From NCBI RefSeq assembly GCF_018613755.1, contig NZ_JAGGPP010000027.1, forward strand, positions 167,589 through 231,588: 64,000 nt of DNA. The letters run 5' to 3'. Positions within the stretch are counted from its first letter, which is position 1. Each line of letters starts with the position of its first letter. Source of the stretch: Arthrobacter sp. ISL-72 (GTDB lineage Bacteria > Actinomycetota > Actinomycetes > Actinomycetales > Micrococcaceae). The position numbers and the translations under genes are program-made. Shown in pieces: positions 9,379 through 18,303 of the stretch. The notes under the pieces were generated by a model. That model was given only the letters and a program-made list of their open reading frames with translations. It did no database searches and was not told where the DNA came from.

Positions 9379-10817
9379 TTGAGGTGGTCCACCAGCTGGG
9401 CAGCAATGCCCGTGTACTTGCCCGGCGTCAGGGCGAGCAGGCGGGCCTCGGCGTCTGCGGAGAGTCCCAGGCCCTGCACGAATTCCTGCATGCGGGAGGA
9501 ATCGACGCGCTGTCCACGGGTCAGGTCCTTGAGCCGCTCGTACGGGTTTTCCATGCCTTCCACGCCGGCGATCGCCTCGGCGCGCATCACCATCTGGATG
9601 GCCTCACCCAGGACTTCCCAGTTGGTGTCGAGGTCTTCGGCGAGGACACTCTCAGCGACGTCCAGCCGCTCCAGGCCCTTGGCAACGTTGGAGATGGCCA
9701 GCAGGGAGTGCCCGAACGCGACGCCGATGTTGCGCTGGCTGGAGGAGTCCGTAAGGTCCCGCTGCCAGCGGGACGTGACCAGGGTGGAGCCCAGCACGTC
9801 CAGCAGGCCGGAGGAGATTTCCAGGTTGGCCTCGGCGTTTTCGAAGCGGATCGGGTTGACCTTGTGCGGCATGGTGGAGGAGCCGGTGGCGCCCGCTACG
9901 GGGATCTGCGCGAAGTAGCCGATGGAGATGTAGCTCCAGATGTCGGTGCACACGTTGTGCAGGATCCGGTTGAAGCGCGCGACGTCTGCGTACAGCTCAG
10001 CTTGCCAGTCGTGGCTTTCAATCTGGGTGGTCAGCGGGTTCCAGGTCAGGCCGAGGCCCTCGACGAACGACTTCGAAACCTGCTGCCAGTCGGCGCCGGG
10101 GACGGAGGCGACGTGGGCTGCATAGGTGCCGGTGGCGCCGTTGATCTTGCCCAGGTATTCGGTCTTGGCAATGCGGTCCAGCTGTCTGTTCAGGCGGTGC
10201 GCGATGACTGCCAGTTCCTTGCCCAAAGTGGTGGGCGTGGCTGGCTGGCCGTGAGTGCGGGACAGCATGGGCACGGTGCGGTTGTCCTCGGCCATCGTGC
10301 TGATCTGGGCCACCAGGGCCTTGGCCGCGGGCAGCCAGACGTCCTCCACAGCACCCTTGACACCCAGGGCGTAGGAGAGGTTGTTGATGTCTTCGGAAGT
10401 GCAGCCGAAGTGCACCATGGCGGTCAGGCGCTCGATACCGATGGCCGGCAGCCTGCGGCCGATGTAGTACTCCACAGCCTTGACATCGTGCACTGTCACG
10501 GCCTCGATTTCGGCCAGCTCGGTGACCGAGGCGGCGTCGAATTCCGTGACTATCGCGCGGAGCTGGTCCTGCTGCTCCGGAGTGAGCGGGCCGGCACCCG
10601 GGAGGACGTTGTTGCTGGTCAGGTGGATGAGCCATTCAACTTCCACAGCCACGCGGTCCCGGTTGAGGGCCGCCTCGGACAGGTAGTCCACCAGGGGGGC
10701 GATGGCCGACTGGTACCGGCCGTCCAGGGGGCCAAGGGCGATCTTTTCCGGCGAGGCGGCTAGGGCCAGGCGTCCGGAAGGCGTACGGGTGTCAGCTGTG
10801 GCGGCAGTTTCAGGCAT
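9375..10817 (-). CDS. purB: adenylosuccinate lyase
   Basis: Catalyses two fumarate-releasing steps of purine synthesis: SAICAR to AICAR, and adenylosuccinate to AMP. 480 aa. The superfamily signature GSSTMPHKVNPI (fumarase/aspartase C3 loop with the mobile catalytic Ser) and the C1 motif SRTHGQPATPTTLGKE are intact; the N-terminal LGPLDGRYQ is characteristic of the E. coli-type PurB. Start at 10817 has AGGAC immediately upstream. First gene of a leftward set with the histidine phosphatase (4-bp overlap) and possibly glutamate dehydrogenase. Confidence 0.97.
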   Translation of the reverse strand: MPETAATADTRTPSGRLALAASPEKIALGPLDGRYQSAIAPLVDYLSEAALNRDRVAVEVEWLIHLTSNNVLPGAGPLTPEQQDQLRAIVTEFDAASVTELAEIEAVTVHDVKAVEYYIGRRLPAIGIERLTAMVHFGCTSEDINNLSYALGVKGAVEDVWLPAAKALVAQISTMAEDNRTVPMLSRTHGQPATPTTLGKELAVIAHRLNRQLDRIAKTEYLGKINGATGTYAAHVASVPGADWQQVSKSFVEGLGLTWNPLTTQIESHDWQAELYADVARFNRILHNVCTDIWSYISIGYFAQIPVAGATGSSTMPHKVNPIRFENAEANLEISSGLLDVLGSTLVTSRWQRDLTDSSSQRNIGVAFGHSLLAISNVAKGLERLDVAESVLAEDLDTNWEVLGEAIQMVMRAEAIAGVEGMENPYERLKDLTRGQRVDSSRMQEFVQGLGLSADAEARLLALTPGKYTGIAAQLVDHLK

Positions 10818-11005
10818 GTCCTGATTCTTTCACGAAGTCGCACCGCCCTTTAAGCCGGTGTCCGTGTGACTTTCCCTGCCCCGCGCCGTCCGGGGTCGCC
10901 CTCCGAATTTTCCACATAGCCGGCCCCGCTCGTTTCCCGGGGCTGTGGCGTTCCGTAGCGTCGGGAGTACTGACATGCCGGGACACACAGCCAGGGGGAA
11001 ATGAG

Positions 11006-11308
11006 ATGAGCGGCAGCATTACTGCAGCAGATGCCGACGCGTGCGGTTCGCGGAGCTTCGAAGTGCAGCAACTGGCCTGGCGGGTCGCCGACTTCGCCTA
11101 CAGTGTCGATACTTCGATGCTCAGGTTCCGCCGCCTGGAGTTGGCGGAGTGGCAGTCACCGGCCGGTGAGGCCTACCGCACCGCCATCTCCTTGCAGGCC
11201 GCTGCCCTTGGACGCGCCAGGGAGCGCCTCATGGCGGCCTCCGAAGCTGTGCTTCGTCACTCCCGTGAGGTTCCGGTGTCACCGCAGAGGATGGGAGGAG
11301 GGTACTGA
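11006..11308 (+). CDS. WXG100-like small protein
   Basis: 100-aa, mainly helical protein resembling the ESAT-6/WXG100 superfamily: two amphipathic helices separated by a turn at W49-Q-S-P-A-G-E-A-Y58, i.e. WxS rather than the canonical WxG, a variant seen in actinobacterial relatives. Start ATG 11006 is preceded by AGGGGGAAAT. The stop codon overlaps the start of the hydrolase gene by one base (TGATG), so the two are co-translated. By analogy it may form a helical complex with the N-terminal helical part of the hydrolase and mark a type VII-like export partner; no secretion machinery is visible in the window. Confidence 0.8.
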   Translation: MSGSITAADADACGSRSFEVQQLAWRVADFAYSVDTSMLRFRRLELAEWQSPAGEAYRTAISLQAAALGRARERLMAASEAVLRHSREVPVSPQRMGGGY

Positions 11309-12735
11309 TGGCTGAAGCCACACCCGCCGGCAGCGGCGGACCACCGGTTCCACTGGAACCGGCAACGGACGGGAACTTGCGGATCCGCGGCGGAGTGGGC
11401 GGCATCCGCTTTCAGTTTGAGGAGCTCATGGCCGGCGCGGCAGAGCTGGAGGGCTTGGCAGACGAACTCTCCGCGGTTGAAGTGGGACTCCGGCGCGTCT
11501 GGGATGAGCTTGGTCCCTATCAATACGATCCGCCGCCCAGCGGCACGGCGGCGCTCACGGCAGTAGGTGAAGGCTGCCAATCGCTGCGCGCCGTCAGGGA
11601 GCAGCTTCAGTACCTCAGCAGCCAGGTTCGGGCGAGCCACCGCGACTATGAAGTTGCAGAGTCGCGTGCAGCCGCCGGGATCCGCCCGCCCGAGGACGGC
11701 TGGATGTTTTTGCCGTCACTCTTTGTGGACCTGACCACGGATAACTACTTGAGCCGTGACGCCGCCGAGGCCGCGGCGCTGTCTGTGTCACTCGGGCTGC
11801 TGATGCAACTGGCGCCGGTGGACTTCGTACGGTTCCTCGCGGCAGAGGTGGCTGCCGGCCGGGACATCACCGCCGTCGGTCCGCTGGTTCGCAGGATCAC
11901 GGAGCTGTATCTGCCGTGGCTGAAGCCGCGGCCGGTCACCGCCGTCGAGGAACTCAGCCGGGACGTCGACGTGGACACCTCGCCCGCCGGCCTCCTGGCC
12001 AGGCTGCGGGAGCTGGACGCCGACGGACACGGAAAGATCGAGGTCGTGCAGGTCGAGAACGCAGGCCGCAAGGCCTTCATCGTCATCGTCCCCGGCACTC
12101 AGCCCGCGGAGCCGCCGGGCGGTGCGAACCCGTTCGATCAGGCCGGGATCGCCGAGGCGCTCGGGTACGGCTCGGAGCAGGTGAACGCCGCCGTCCTGTC
12201 CGCACTGCAACAGGTCGGGGCGGCGAAAGGGGACGAGGTGGTGGCTGTCGGCTACAGCCAAGGCGGTGCGCACGTCATGAACCTCAGCCAGGACAAGGCC
12301 TTCCTGGCCGAATTTGATCTCAAATACGTACTGACGGCCGGATCACCGGTCGGCGGGATTACTCCGGAACCTGGGATCACGTCGCTCCATCTCGAACACC
12401 GCCAGGACTGGGTTCCCGGCAGCGACGGACTGCCGAACCCGGATACCCGCGACAGGGTTACCGTCACGCTCACCAACCGTGTGAGCACCCCTCCTGGCGG
12501 GGACCCCGGCCTCGGCCCGGGCCATAAGATCGGGGGCTACGAGGCAGGGGCGAAGGCCGTTGCGGCGAGCGAGGACCCGTCGTTGGTCGCCAACACGGCG
12601 GTCCTGGCCGGCGTTCTCGGCGCGGGCGGTGCAGGCTCAGCCACCCGCTTCGCCATGAATCGCGAGCCTCAGGCAGCGCCGGTGCGGCAGCAGGACCGGC
12701 CGCCAGCAGGTCCCGTCAGGTATGTGGGACGTTAG
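11308..12735 (+). CDS. alpha/beta hydrolase with helical WXG100-like N-terminus
   Basis: 475-aa protein. Residues 30-125 are helical (IRFQFEELMAGAAELEGLAD and following), comparable to WXG100/PPE-like domains; residues 250-410 form a serine-hydrolase fold with nucleophile motif GYSQGG (S317), oxyanion strand VIVPGTQP, and plausible triad partners D367 (DWVPG) and H406 (GPGHKIGG). This arrangement recalls the hydrolase domain attached to mycobacterial PE/PPE proteins, but sequence alone does not give a substrate. Translationally coupled to the preceding 100-aa WXG100-like gene. No signal peptide is seen; if secreted it would need a type VII-like route. Confidence 0.82.
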   Translation: MAEATPAGSGGPPVPLEPATDGNLRIRGGVGGIRFQFEELMAGAAELEGLADELSAVEVGLRRVWDELGPYQYDPPPSGTAALTAVGEGCQSLRAVREQLQYLSSQVRASHRDYEVAESRAAAGIRPPEDGWMFLPSLFVDLTTDNYLSRDAAEAAALSVSLGLLMQLAPVDFVRFLAAEVAAGRDITAVGPLVRRITELYLPWLKPRPVTAVEELSRDVDVDTSPAGLLARLRELDADGHGKIEVVQVENAGRKAFIVIVPGTQPAEPPGGANPFDQAGIAEALGYGSEQVNAAVLSALQQVGAAKGDEVVAVGYSQGGAHVMNLSQDKAFLAEFDLKYVLTAGSPVGGITPEPGITSLHLEHRQDWVPGSDGLPNPDTRDRVTVTLTNRVSTPPGGDPGLGPGHKIGGYEAGAKAVAASEDPSLVANTAVLAGVLGAGGAGSATRFAMNREPQAAPVRQQDRPPAGPVRYVGR

Positions 12736-12761
12736 CCCGGCGGGGAGAACGGCAATGTACG

Positions 12762-13190
12762 TCAGCGTCCGCGGACGCCGGTGAGCCTGCCGGCCACGAG
12801 GGAAACCACGGTGATGATGATTGCTGCCAGGACTGCCGTCCAGAAGAAGGAGTCGATGGTGAAACGGACGGGGGTGTAGCTGCTGAGCCACGAGGTCAGG
12901 TAGAGCATTGCTGCATTAATAACGATCGTGAACAGCCCCAGCGTCAGGACCGTGATCGGCAGGGACAACAAGCTGACGATCGGCCGCACCAAGGCATTGA
13001 CCAGGCCGAAGATCAGGCCAATGAACAGGTAGGCAAGGACTATACCCAACGGGTCGGCCCCTTGCGTGACCCCGCGCTGTGCAACGGCTTCCGTCGTTGC
13101 GGTGGTGGAGATGTCCAGGCCGGGCAGGATCCAGCCTGCAATCCAAAGAGCCAGACCGTTGATGAGCACCCGCACGATGAAAGAAAGCAT
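12762..13190 (-). CDS. phage-holin-family (DUF360/PF04020-type) membrane protein
   Basis: 142-aa integral membrane protein with four hydrophobic segments (about res 2-24, 48-72, 78-100, 115-136) and the family phrase GLVNALVRPIVSLLSLPITV between helices 2 and 3. Despite the family name these are chromosomal housekeeping membrane proteins of unknown role in actinobacteria. Convergent with the hydrolase gene (26-bp gap) and divergent from the aminotransferase gene. Confidence 0.88.
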   Translation of the reverse strand: MLSFIVRVLINGLALWIAGWILPGLDISTTATTEAVAQRGVTQGADPLGIVLAYLFIGLIFGLVNALVRPIVSLLSLPITVLTLGLFTIVINAAMLYLTSWLSSYTPVRFTIDSFFWTAVLAAIIITVVSLVAGRLTGVRGR

Positions 13191-13237
13191 GGCCCCATGG
13201 TTTCATACGGCGGAGGCCGGCGTCAGGAGCGGAGAAG

Positions 13238-13243
13238 TAGGCT
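13238..13243 (+). promoter_or_regulatory. -10 box of leaderless aminotransferase mRNA
   Basis: TAGGCT seven bases before the ATG at 13251. The intervening AGGTGGC could double as a weak ribosome site. Confidence 0.4.
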
Positions 13244-13250
13244 AGGTGGC

Positions 13251-14366
13251 ATGACTTCACCAGAGAACCCCGGGGGAATCAGGCCCCGCCCGGTGGTGGA
13301 CAGGCTTCCCCGCTATGCCGCCGGAAAGCCTCCCGTCGCCGTCGAGGGCCTTGAAAGCTACAAGCTGTCCTCCAACGAGAACCCCTTGCCGCCCATCCCT
13401 GCGGTGCTGCAGGCAATCGCGGACCAGACCGATTTCAACCGCTACCCTGATCCCCTCAGCAGCAAACTGCGCGGTGCGTTGGCGGAGTTCCTGCATGTTC
13501 CCGCAGAAGACATCGTCACGGGTGCGGGCAGCCTGGGTGCGCTGAACCAGCTCCTGGTGACCTTCGCCGGACAGAACGACGATGGCAAGGCCGATGAGGT
13601 CATTTACGCCTGGCGGTCCTTTGAGGCCTATCCCATCTGCGTGGGCCTCGCCGGGGCGGAGAGCGTCCGGATCCCGCTGACCGCCGATGGCCGCCACGAC
13701 CTCGATGCCATGGCTGCTGCCGTGACGGCGCGGACCAAAGTCATCCTGCTGTGCACGCCCAACAATCCCACCGGGCCCATCCTGGAAACGGGGGAAACCG
13801 AGCGGTTCATCCGCTCCGTCCCGGCCGACGTGGTCGTCGTCATTGATGAGGCCTACCAGGAGTTTGTGCGCGCCCAGGATGCCGTGGACGGTATCGAGAT
13901 GTACCGCAAGTACCCCAACGTGGTGGTGCTGCGGACTTTCTCAAAGGCACACGGCCTTGCCGGCCTTCGAGTCGGTTACAGCATCTCCAACCCGGACCTC
14001 ACCCAGCACCTTCGCGTGGCCGCCACGCCGTTCGCCGTTTCGCAGATTGCCGAACGTGCAGCCGTTACTTCCCTGCAGAACTTCGGCCAGGTTGTAGAAA
14101 GGGTACAAAGCCTGGTGGATGAGCGGGAGCGGGTCACCGCCGGGCTGCGTGACCTTGGCTGGTTCGTTCCGGCTGCCCAGGGCAACTTCGTGTGGCTCGG
14201 ACTGGGCGGGGACAGTGCGGAGTTCGCTGCTCTGGCAGCGGAGCAGGCCCTCTCCGTGAGGGCGTTCGGGAATGAAGGCGTCCGGGTCAGTATCGGCGAG
14301 GTGGAAGCGAACACCCGTTTCCTCCAGCTCTGTGCGACCTATCCAAAGCCGCCACGGCGTTCCTAG
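13251..14366 (+). CDS. hisC: aromatic amino acid / histidinol-phosphate aminotransferase (Pat/HisC2 type)
   Basis: PLP-dependent class I/II transaminase, 371 aa. Motifs: SSNENPLPP near the N-terminus, CTPNNPTGP (PLP-binding Asn), DEAYQEF (Asp binding the pyridine N), and FSKAHGLAGLRVGY with the Schiff-base Lys232. The internal phrases WRSFEAYPICVGLAGA and VVVLRTFSKA closely follow the actinobacterial Pat/HisC2 pattern (e.g. mycobacterial Rv3772) rather than the HisC of the his operon, so it may chiefly make phenylalanine/tyrosine; histidinol-phosphate activity is possible. Stands alone, upstream of the bkd operon on the same strand. Confidence 0.88.
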   Translation: MTSPENPGGIRPRPVVDRLPRYAAGKPPVAVEGLESYKLSSNENPLPPIPAVLQAIADQTDFNRYPDPLSSKLRGALAEFLHVPAEDIVTGAGSLGALNQLLVTFAGQNDDGKADEVIYAWRSFEAYPICVGLAGAESVRIPLTADGRHDLDAMAAAVTARTKVILLCTPNNPTGPILETGETERFIRSVPADVVVVIDEAYQEFVRAQDAVDGIEMYRKYPNVVVLRTFSKAHGLAGLRVGYSISNPDLTQHLRVAATPFAVSQIAERAAVTSLQNFGQVVERVQSLVDERERVTAGLRDLGWFVPAAQGNFVWLGLGGDSAEFAALAAEQALSVRAFGNEGVRVSIGEVEANTRFLQLCATYPKPPRRS

Positions 14367-14426
14367 CGCTTAACATAGCGCCCGCACGCCGCCTACTGCG
14401 GATAAAGTAAGGCTCAGTAAGCCAAA

Positions 14427-14468
14427 ATATATGCCGGATCGGGAATGTATTCCTGATCGGGCATATAT
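14427..14468. promoter_or_regulatory. double palindromic operator upstream of the bkd operon
   Basis: A 42-bp inverted repeat (18 of 20 bp per arm symmetric about 14447/14448) that also resolves into two overlapping 24-bp palindromes, 14427-14450 and 14445-14468, each centred on GATC (14437-14440 and 14455-14458, 18 bp apart) and flanked by ATATATGCC-type arms. It ends 44 bp before the E1alpha start. Strong candidate regulator-binding site; an Lrp/AsnC- or TetR-type protein is plausible. Confidence 0.75.
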
Positions 14469-14512
14469 CCCAGCGATTGCAACGCATTAGGTGCGGCAAG
14501 CAAGGAGACGGT

Positions 14513-15736
14513 ATGGGTGCCACACATCTGCCCGCCACCGAGTTCGACGGAACCGGGGCAGACGACCAGCTCGAGGCGGAAGCCGAGGCAGTTCTGGGCA
14601 AGCCTGCTGCCCGGATGGTCCAGCTGTTGGGGCCGGACGGCACCCTGGGCGGGGATCCCGTTTTCTCCAAGTATGCGGAGCGCCTCGACGCCGAAAAGCT
14701 GCGGGGGTTCTATGCGGACATGGCAGCCATTCGGCGGTTCGACCAGGAGGCCACCGCACTGCAGCGGCAGGGCCAGCTGGCGCTGTGGGTGCCGCTGACG
14801 GGCCAGGAGGCGGCGCAGATCGGCTCGGGACGGGCCAGCCAGCCGCAGGACTACATTTTCCCCACGTACCGTGAACACGGGGTGGCCCTGACCCGCAACG
14901 TTGACCTGGCCGAATTGCTGCGCCAGTTCCGCGGCGTGTCCAACGGCGGCTGGAACCCGAAGGACACCAACTTCCACCTCTACACCCTGGTGCTCGCCGC
15001 GCAGACCCCGCATGCTGTGGGCTATGCCATGGGGATCCAGCGCGACCAGAAGCTTGCGGCCGCCAACGCCGCGCCTGACCAGCCCCAGGAGCCCAAGGCT
15101 GCCGTGATGGTCTACTTCGGCGACGGCGCCAGCTCCGAGGGCGACGTGCACGAGTCCATGGTGTTCGCCTCGTCGTACAACGCGCCCGTGGTGTTCTTCT
15201 GCCAGAACAACCACTGGGCCATCTCCGTGCCCAGCACGGTGCAAACGCGCGTTCCGCTCGCGGACCGCGCCAAGGGCTACGGGTTCCCGGGCATCCGGGT
15301 GGACGGCAACGACGTCATCGCCGTCCACGCAGTCACGGAGTGGGCCCTGGAGCGTGCCCGGGAGGGCAAGGGCCCGGTGCTGATCGAAGCCTTCACGTAC
15401 CGCGTCGGCGCGCACACCACTGCCGACGACCCCACGAAGTACCGCGGCTCCGATGAAGAGGCGCAGTGGAGGGCGAAGGACCCGCTGGAGCGGCTGGAGA
15501 AGTACCTCCGCTCCGGGGGCCTTGCGGATGAAGCCTTCTTTGCGAAGGTCAGGGCCGACGGCGATGACCTGGCCGCCTACGTCCGCAGGACCACCCATGA
15601 CCTCGAAACCCCGGACATCCGGTCTGCGTTCGCCAACACGTACGCTGAGGCCCACCCGCTGGTGGCCGAGGAGCTGGCCTGGTTTGAGGAGTACAGCGCA
15701 GGATTCGCCGACGAGGCAGACGGGGCAGCCAACTGA
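14513..15736 (+). CDS. bkdA: branched-chain 2-oxoacid dehydrogenase E1 alpha subunit
   Basis: Thiamine-diphosphate-dependent E1 component, alpha chain (407 aa), decarboxylating branched-chain 2-oxoacids and passing the acyl group to E2. The ThDP motif is clear: YFGDGASSEGDVHESMV (about res 200-216) ending in QNNHWAIS; the phosphorylation-loop region YRVGAHTTADDPTKYR is of the BCKDH/acetoin-type. Start ATG 14513 follows AAGGAGA at 14502-14508. Last codon overlaps the first base of the beta-subunit gene (TGATG), forming an operon with E1beta and E2. Probable control by the palindrome at 14427-14468. Confidence 0.93.
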   Translation: MGATHLPATEFDGTGADDQLEAEAEAVLGKPAARMVQLLGPDGTLGGDPVFSKYAERLDAEKLRGFYADMAAIRRFDQEATALQRQGQLALWVPLTGQEAAQIGSGRASQPQDYIFPTYREHGVALTRNVDLAELLRQFRGVSNGGWNPKDTNFHLYTLVLAAQTPHAVGYAMGIQRDQKLAAANAAPDQPQEPKAAVMVYFGDGASSEGDVHESMVFASSYNAPVVFFCQNNHWAISVPSTVQTRVPLADRAKGYGFPGIRVDGNDVIAVHAVTEWALERAREGKGPVLIEAFTYRVGAHTTADDPTKYRGSDEEAQWRAKDPLERLEKYLRSGGLADEAFFAKVRADGDDLAAYVRRTTHDLETPDIRSAFANTYAEAHPLVAEELAWFEEYSAGFADEADGAAN

Positions 15737-16716
15737 TGACCACCATGACCATCGCCAAGGCCATCAATGAAGGCCTGCGCGCAACGCTGAACAACAACCC
15801 GCGCACCCTGCTTATGGGCGAGGACATCGGCCCGCTGGGCGGCGTCTACCGGGTCACTGACGGCCTGATCGGCGAGTTCGGGGCCGACCGCGTGGTGGAC
15901 ACCCCGCTGGCCGAGTCGGGCATCATCGGCACGGCGATCGGACTTGCCCTCAGCGGCTACCTGCCGGTGTGCGAGATCCAGTTCGACGGCTTCGTCTTCC
16001 CGGGCTTCAACCAGATCACCACCCAGCTGGCCAAGATGCACTCGCGCAGCAACGGAAACCTCACCGTGCCTGTGGTCATCCGCATCCCGTACGGCGGCGG
16101 CATCGGCTCGATTGAACACCACTCCGAGTCCCCGGAGGCGCTGTTCGCCCATACGGCCGGCCTGCGCATCGTCACTCCGTCCAACCCGCACGATGCCTAC
16201 TGGATGATCCAGCAAGCGGTCGATTGCCAGGACCCGGTGATCGTGTTTGAGCCGAAGCGCCGCTACTGGCTCAAGGGCGACGTCGATACGGAGTCACCGG
16301 GCGCCTCCGCCGACCCGTTCAAGGCGCACGTGCTGCGGGAAGGTACGGACGCGACAGTGGTGGCGTACGGCCCGCTGGTCCCGGTGGCCCTCGCGGCAGC
16401 CAACGCTGCGGCCGAGGACGGCCGCAGCGTGGAAGTGATCGACCTCCGGTCCATCTCCCCGATCGACTTCGACACCGTCACTGATTCCGTGAAGAAGACC
16501 GGCCGGCTCATCGTGGCCCATGAGGCCCCGACGTTCGGCGGCATCGGCGGCGAGATCGCGGCCCGCGTCAGCGAGCGGGCATTCCTGTCCCTGGAAGCCC
16601 CGGTGATTCGCGTGGGCGGCTTCCACATGCCCTACCCCGTGGCCAAGGTGGAAGAGGACTACCTGCCGGACATTGACCGCATCCTCGAGGCGCTGGACCG
16701 CGCCTTTGCCTACTGA
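15736..16716 (+). CDS. bkdB: branched-chain 2-oxoacid dehydrogenase E1 beta subunit
   Basis: 326-aa E1 beta chain, partner of the preceding alpha chain in an alpha2beta2 tetramer. N-terminal LLMGEDIGPLGGVYRVTDGL contains the Glu that activates ThDP; VVIRIPYGGGIGSIEHHS and the transketolase C-terminal domain (VIDLRSISPIDFDTV, HEAPTFGGIGGEI) follow in the usual order. One-base overlap with E1alpha and a 25-bp gap to E2 indicate a single transcript. Confidence 0.94.
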   Translation: MTTMTIAKAINEGLRATLNNNPRTLLMGEDIGPLGGVYRVTDGLIGEFGADRVVDTPLAESGIIGTAIGLALSGYLPVCEIQFDGFVFPGFNQITTQLAKMHSRSNGNLTVPVVIRIPYGGGIGSIEHHSESPEALFAHTAGLRIVTPSNPHDAYWMIQQAVDCQDPVIVFEPKRRYWLKGDVDTESPGASADPFKAHVLREGTDATVVAYGPLVPVALAAANAAAEDGRSVEVIDLRSISPIDFDTVTDSVKKTGRLIVAHEAPTFGGIGGEIAARVSERAFLSLEAPVIRVGGFHMPYPVAKVEEDYLPDIDRILEALDRAFAY

Positions 16717-16741
16717 CGACGCCTTCCAAACCGAGGACCCC

Positions 16742-18259
16742 ATGACTGTAAACAAGTTCAACCTGCCCGATGTGGGCGAAGGACTCACCGAGGCCGAGAT
16801 CGTTTCCTGGAACGTCAAGCCCGGTGACAGCGTCGCGATCAACGACATCCTGTGCGAAATCGAAACGGCCAAGTCCCTCGTTGAACTGCCGTCACCTTTT
16901 GCCGGCACGGTCACCGAATTGCTCGTACCGGTGGGCGTGACCGTCGACGTCGGCACTCCGATCATCAGCGTGAGCGACGCCGTCTCCGGCGACCCCACGC
17001 CCGCGGATGTTCCGGCCCCGATGTATGGAAACCTCCCGGCAGGCACTGAGCCCGCTCCCGGCGGCGAAAGGTCCGATGGCGGAGCAGCAGCTGGCGGACT
17101 TGCCGCCGGTCCGCTCGTGGGTTCAGGCCCCAAGGCCGACGCCGTGAGGCGGCGCCCGCGCCGGACGCGGCCTGCGATTCCGGCAGACCCGGTCCATGGT
17201 GATCCGGAGGTCGAGCCTGCCCAACCCAGGTCTGCCGCGGCAGCGCTTTCGACCGGTGCGGACGACCGCCTGGTGTCCACAGGTTCAGCCAGCGAGGGGG
17301 TTCCTGCAGGCCCAGCCGGCGCCGAAAAACCCACCTTCGGCGGCACCATCAGCGGCATCGTCAACCGGGTCCTGGCCAAGCCTCCGGTGCGGAAGATCGC
17401 CCGGGACCTCGGGATCGACCTCGCCGACGTCGTCGCCACCGGAGCCCGCGGGGAAGTCACCCGCGAGGACCTGGTGAGCTACCAGGCCCAGCGTGACGCC
17501 GAGGTGGACAAGGCGGACACCTTCTGGGGCAAGTCCGGCCGGCCGCAGGACCAGCGCATCGAGCGCATCCCAGTCAAGGGGGTGCGCAAGGCAACGGCCA
17601 AGGCCATGGTGGAGTCGGCGTTCTCCGCTCCGCACGTCAGCATCTTTGTGGACGTCGATGCCAGCCGGACCATGGAGTTCGTCAAGCGGCTCAAGGCGTC
17701 CCGCGACTTCGAGGGTATTAAGGTCTCCCCGCTGCTGATCCTGGCCAAGGCGGTCATCTGGGCTGCGGCCCGGAACCCCTCCGTCAACGCCACCTGGGTG
17801 GACAGCACCGACGGCGATACGGCCGAGATCCACGTCAAGCACTTCATGAACCTGGGCATCGCGGCGGCCACCCCGCGCGGGCTGATGGTTCCGAACATCA
17901 AGAACGCCCAGGACCTTTCACTCAAGGAACTGGCCCTGGCACTCAATGACCTGGCCACCACTGCTCGGGCCGGGAAGACCCAGCCTGCCCAGATGCAGGG
18001 CGGCACCCTGACCGTCACCAACATCGGCGCCCTGGGCATCGACACGGGCACCCCGATCATCAACCCGGGGGAAGTGGCCATCGTGGCTTTCGGCACCATC
18101 AAGCAGAAGCCGTGGGTGCTGGACGGCGAGGTCATTCCGCGGTGGATCACCACCCTGGGCGGGTCTTTCGACCACCGCGTGGTGGACGGCGACCTCTCGG
18201 CCCGGTTCATGGCGGACGTCGCGGCGATCCTCGAGGAACCGGCGCTCCTGCTGGATTAG
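16742..18259 (+). CDS. bkdC: dihydrolipoamide acyltransferase (E2) of the branched-chain 2-oxoacid dehydrogenase
   Basis: 505-aa E2 core enzyme. Domains: lipoyl domain 1-80 with lipoylated Lys44 in EIETAKSLVELP; a long Ala/Pro/Gly-rich linker (about 85-200) interrupted by the basic cluster RRRPRRTR; a peripheral subunit-binding domain about 213-250 (KPPVRKIARDLGIDLADV); and the catalytic acyltransferase domain to the end with the active-site SFDHRVVDG motif. No dihydrolipoamide dehydrogenase (E3) gene follows, so E3 must be shared from elsewhere. The start ATG 16742 has GAGGA about 7 bases upstream. Confidence 0.93.
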   Translation: MTVNKFNLPDVGEGLTEAEIVSWNVKPGDSVAINDILCEIETAKSLVELPSPFAGTVTELLVPVGVTVDVGTPIISVSDAVSGDPTPADVPAPMYGNLPAGTEPAPGGERSDGGAAAGGLAAGPLVGSGPKADAVRRRPRRTRPAIPADPVHGDPEVEPAQPRSAAAALSTGADDRLVSTGSASEGVPAGPAGAEKPTFGGTISGIVNRVLAKPPVRKIARDLGIDLADVVATGARGEVTREDLVSYQAQRDAEVDKADTFWGKSGRPQDQRIERIPVKGVRKATAKAMVESAFSAPHVSIFVDVDASRTMEFVKRLKASRDFEGIKVSPLLILAKAVIWAAARNPSVNATWVDSTDGDTAEIHVKHFMNLGIAAATPRGLMVPNIKNAQDLSLKELALALNDLATTARAGKTQPAQMQGGTLTVTNIGALGIDTGTPIINPGEVAIVAFGTIKQKPWVLDGEVIPRWITTLGGSFDHRVVDGDLSARFMADVAAILEEPALLLD

Positions 18260-18303
18260 CTCGTGGGCGGCCTACTTGTGCGAGCCCTACTTGTCGGGGT
18301 GGC

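Noticed and set aside
14414..15655. 413-codon minus-strand frame opposite E1alpha
   Set aside because: Covers a clear E1alpha gene with ThDP motif; composition typical of a shadow.
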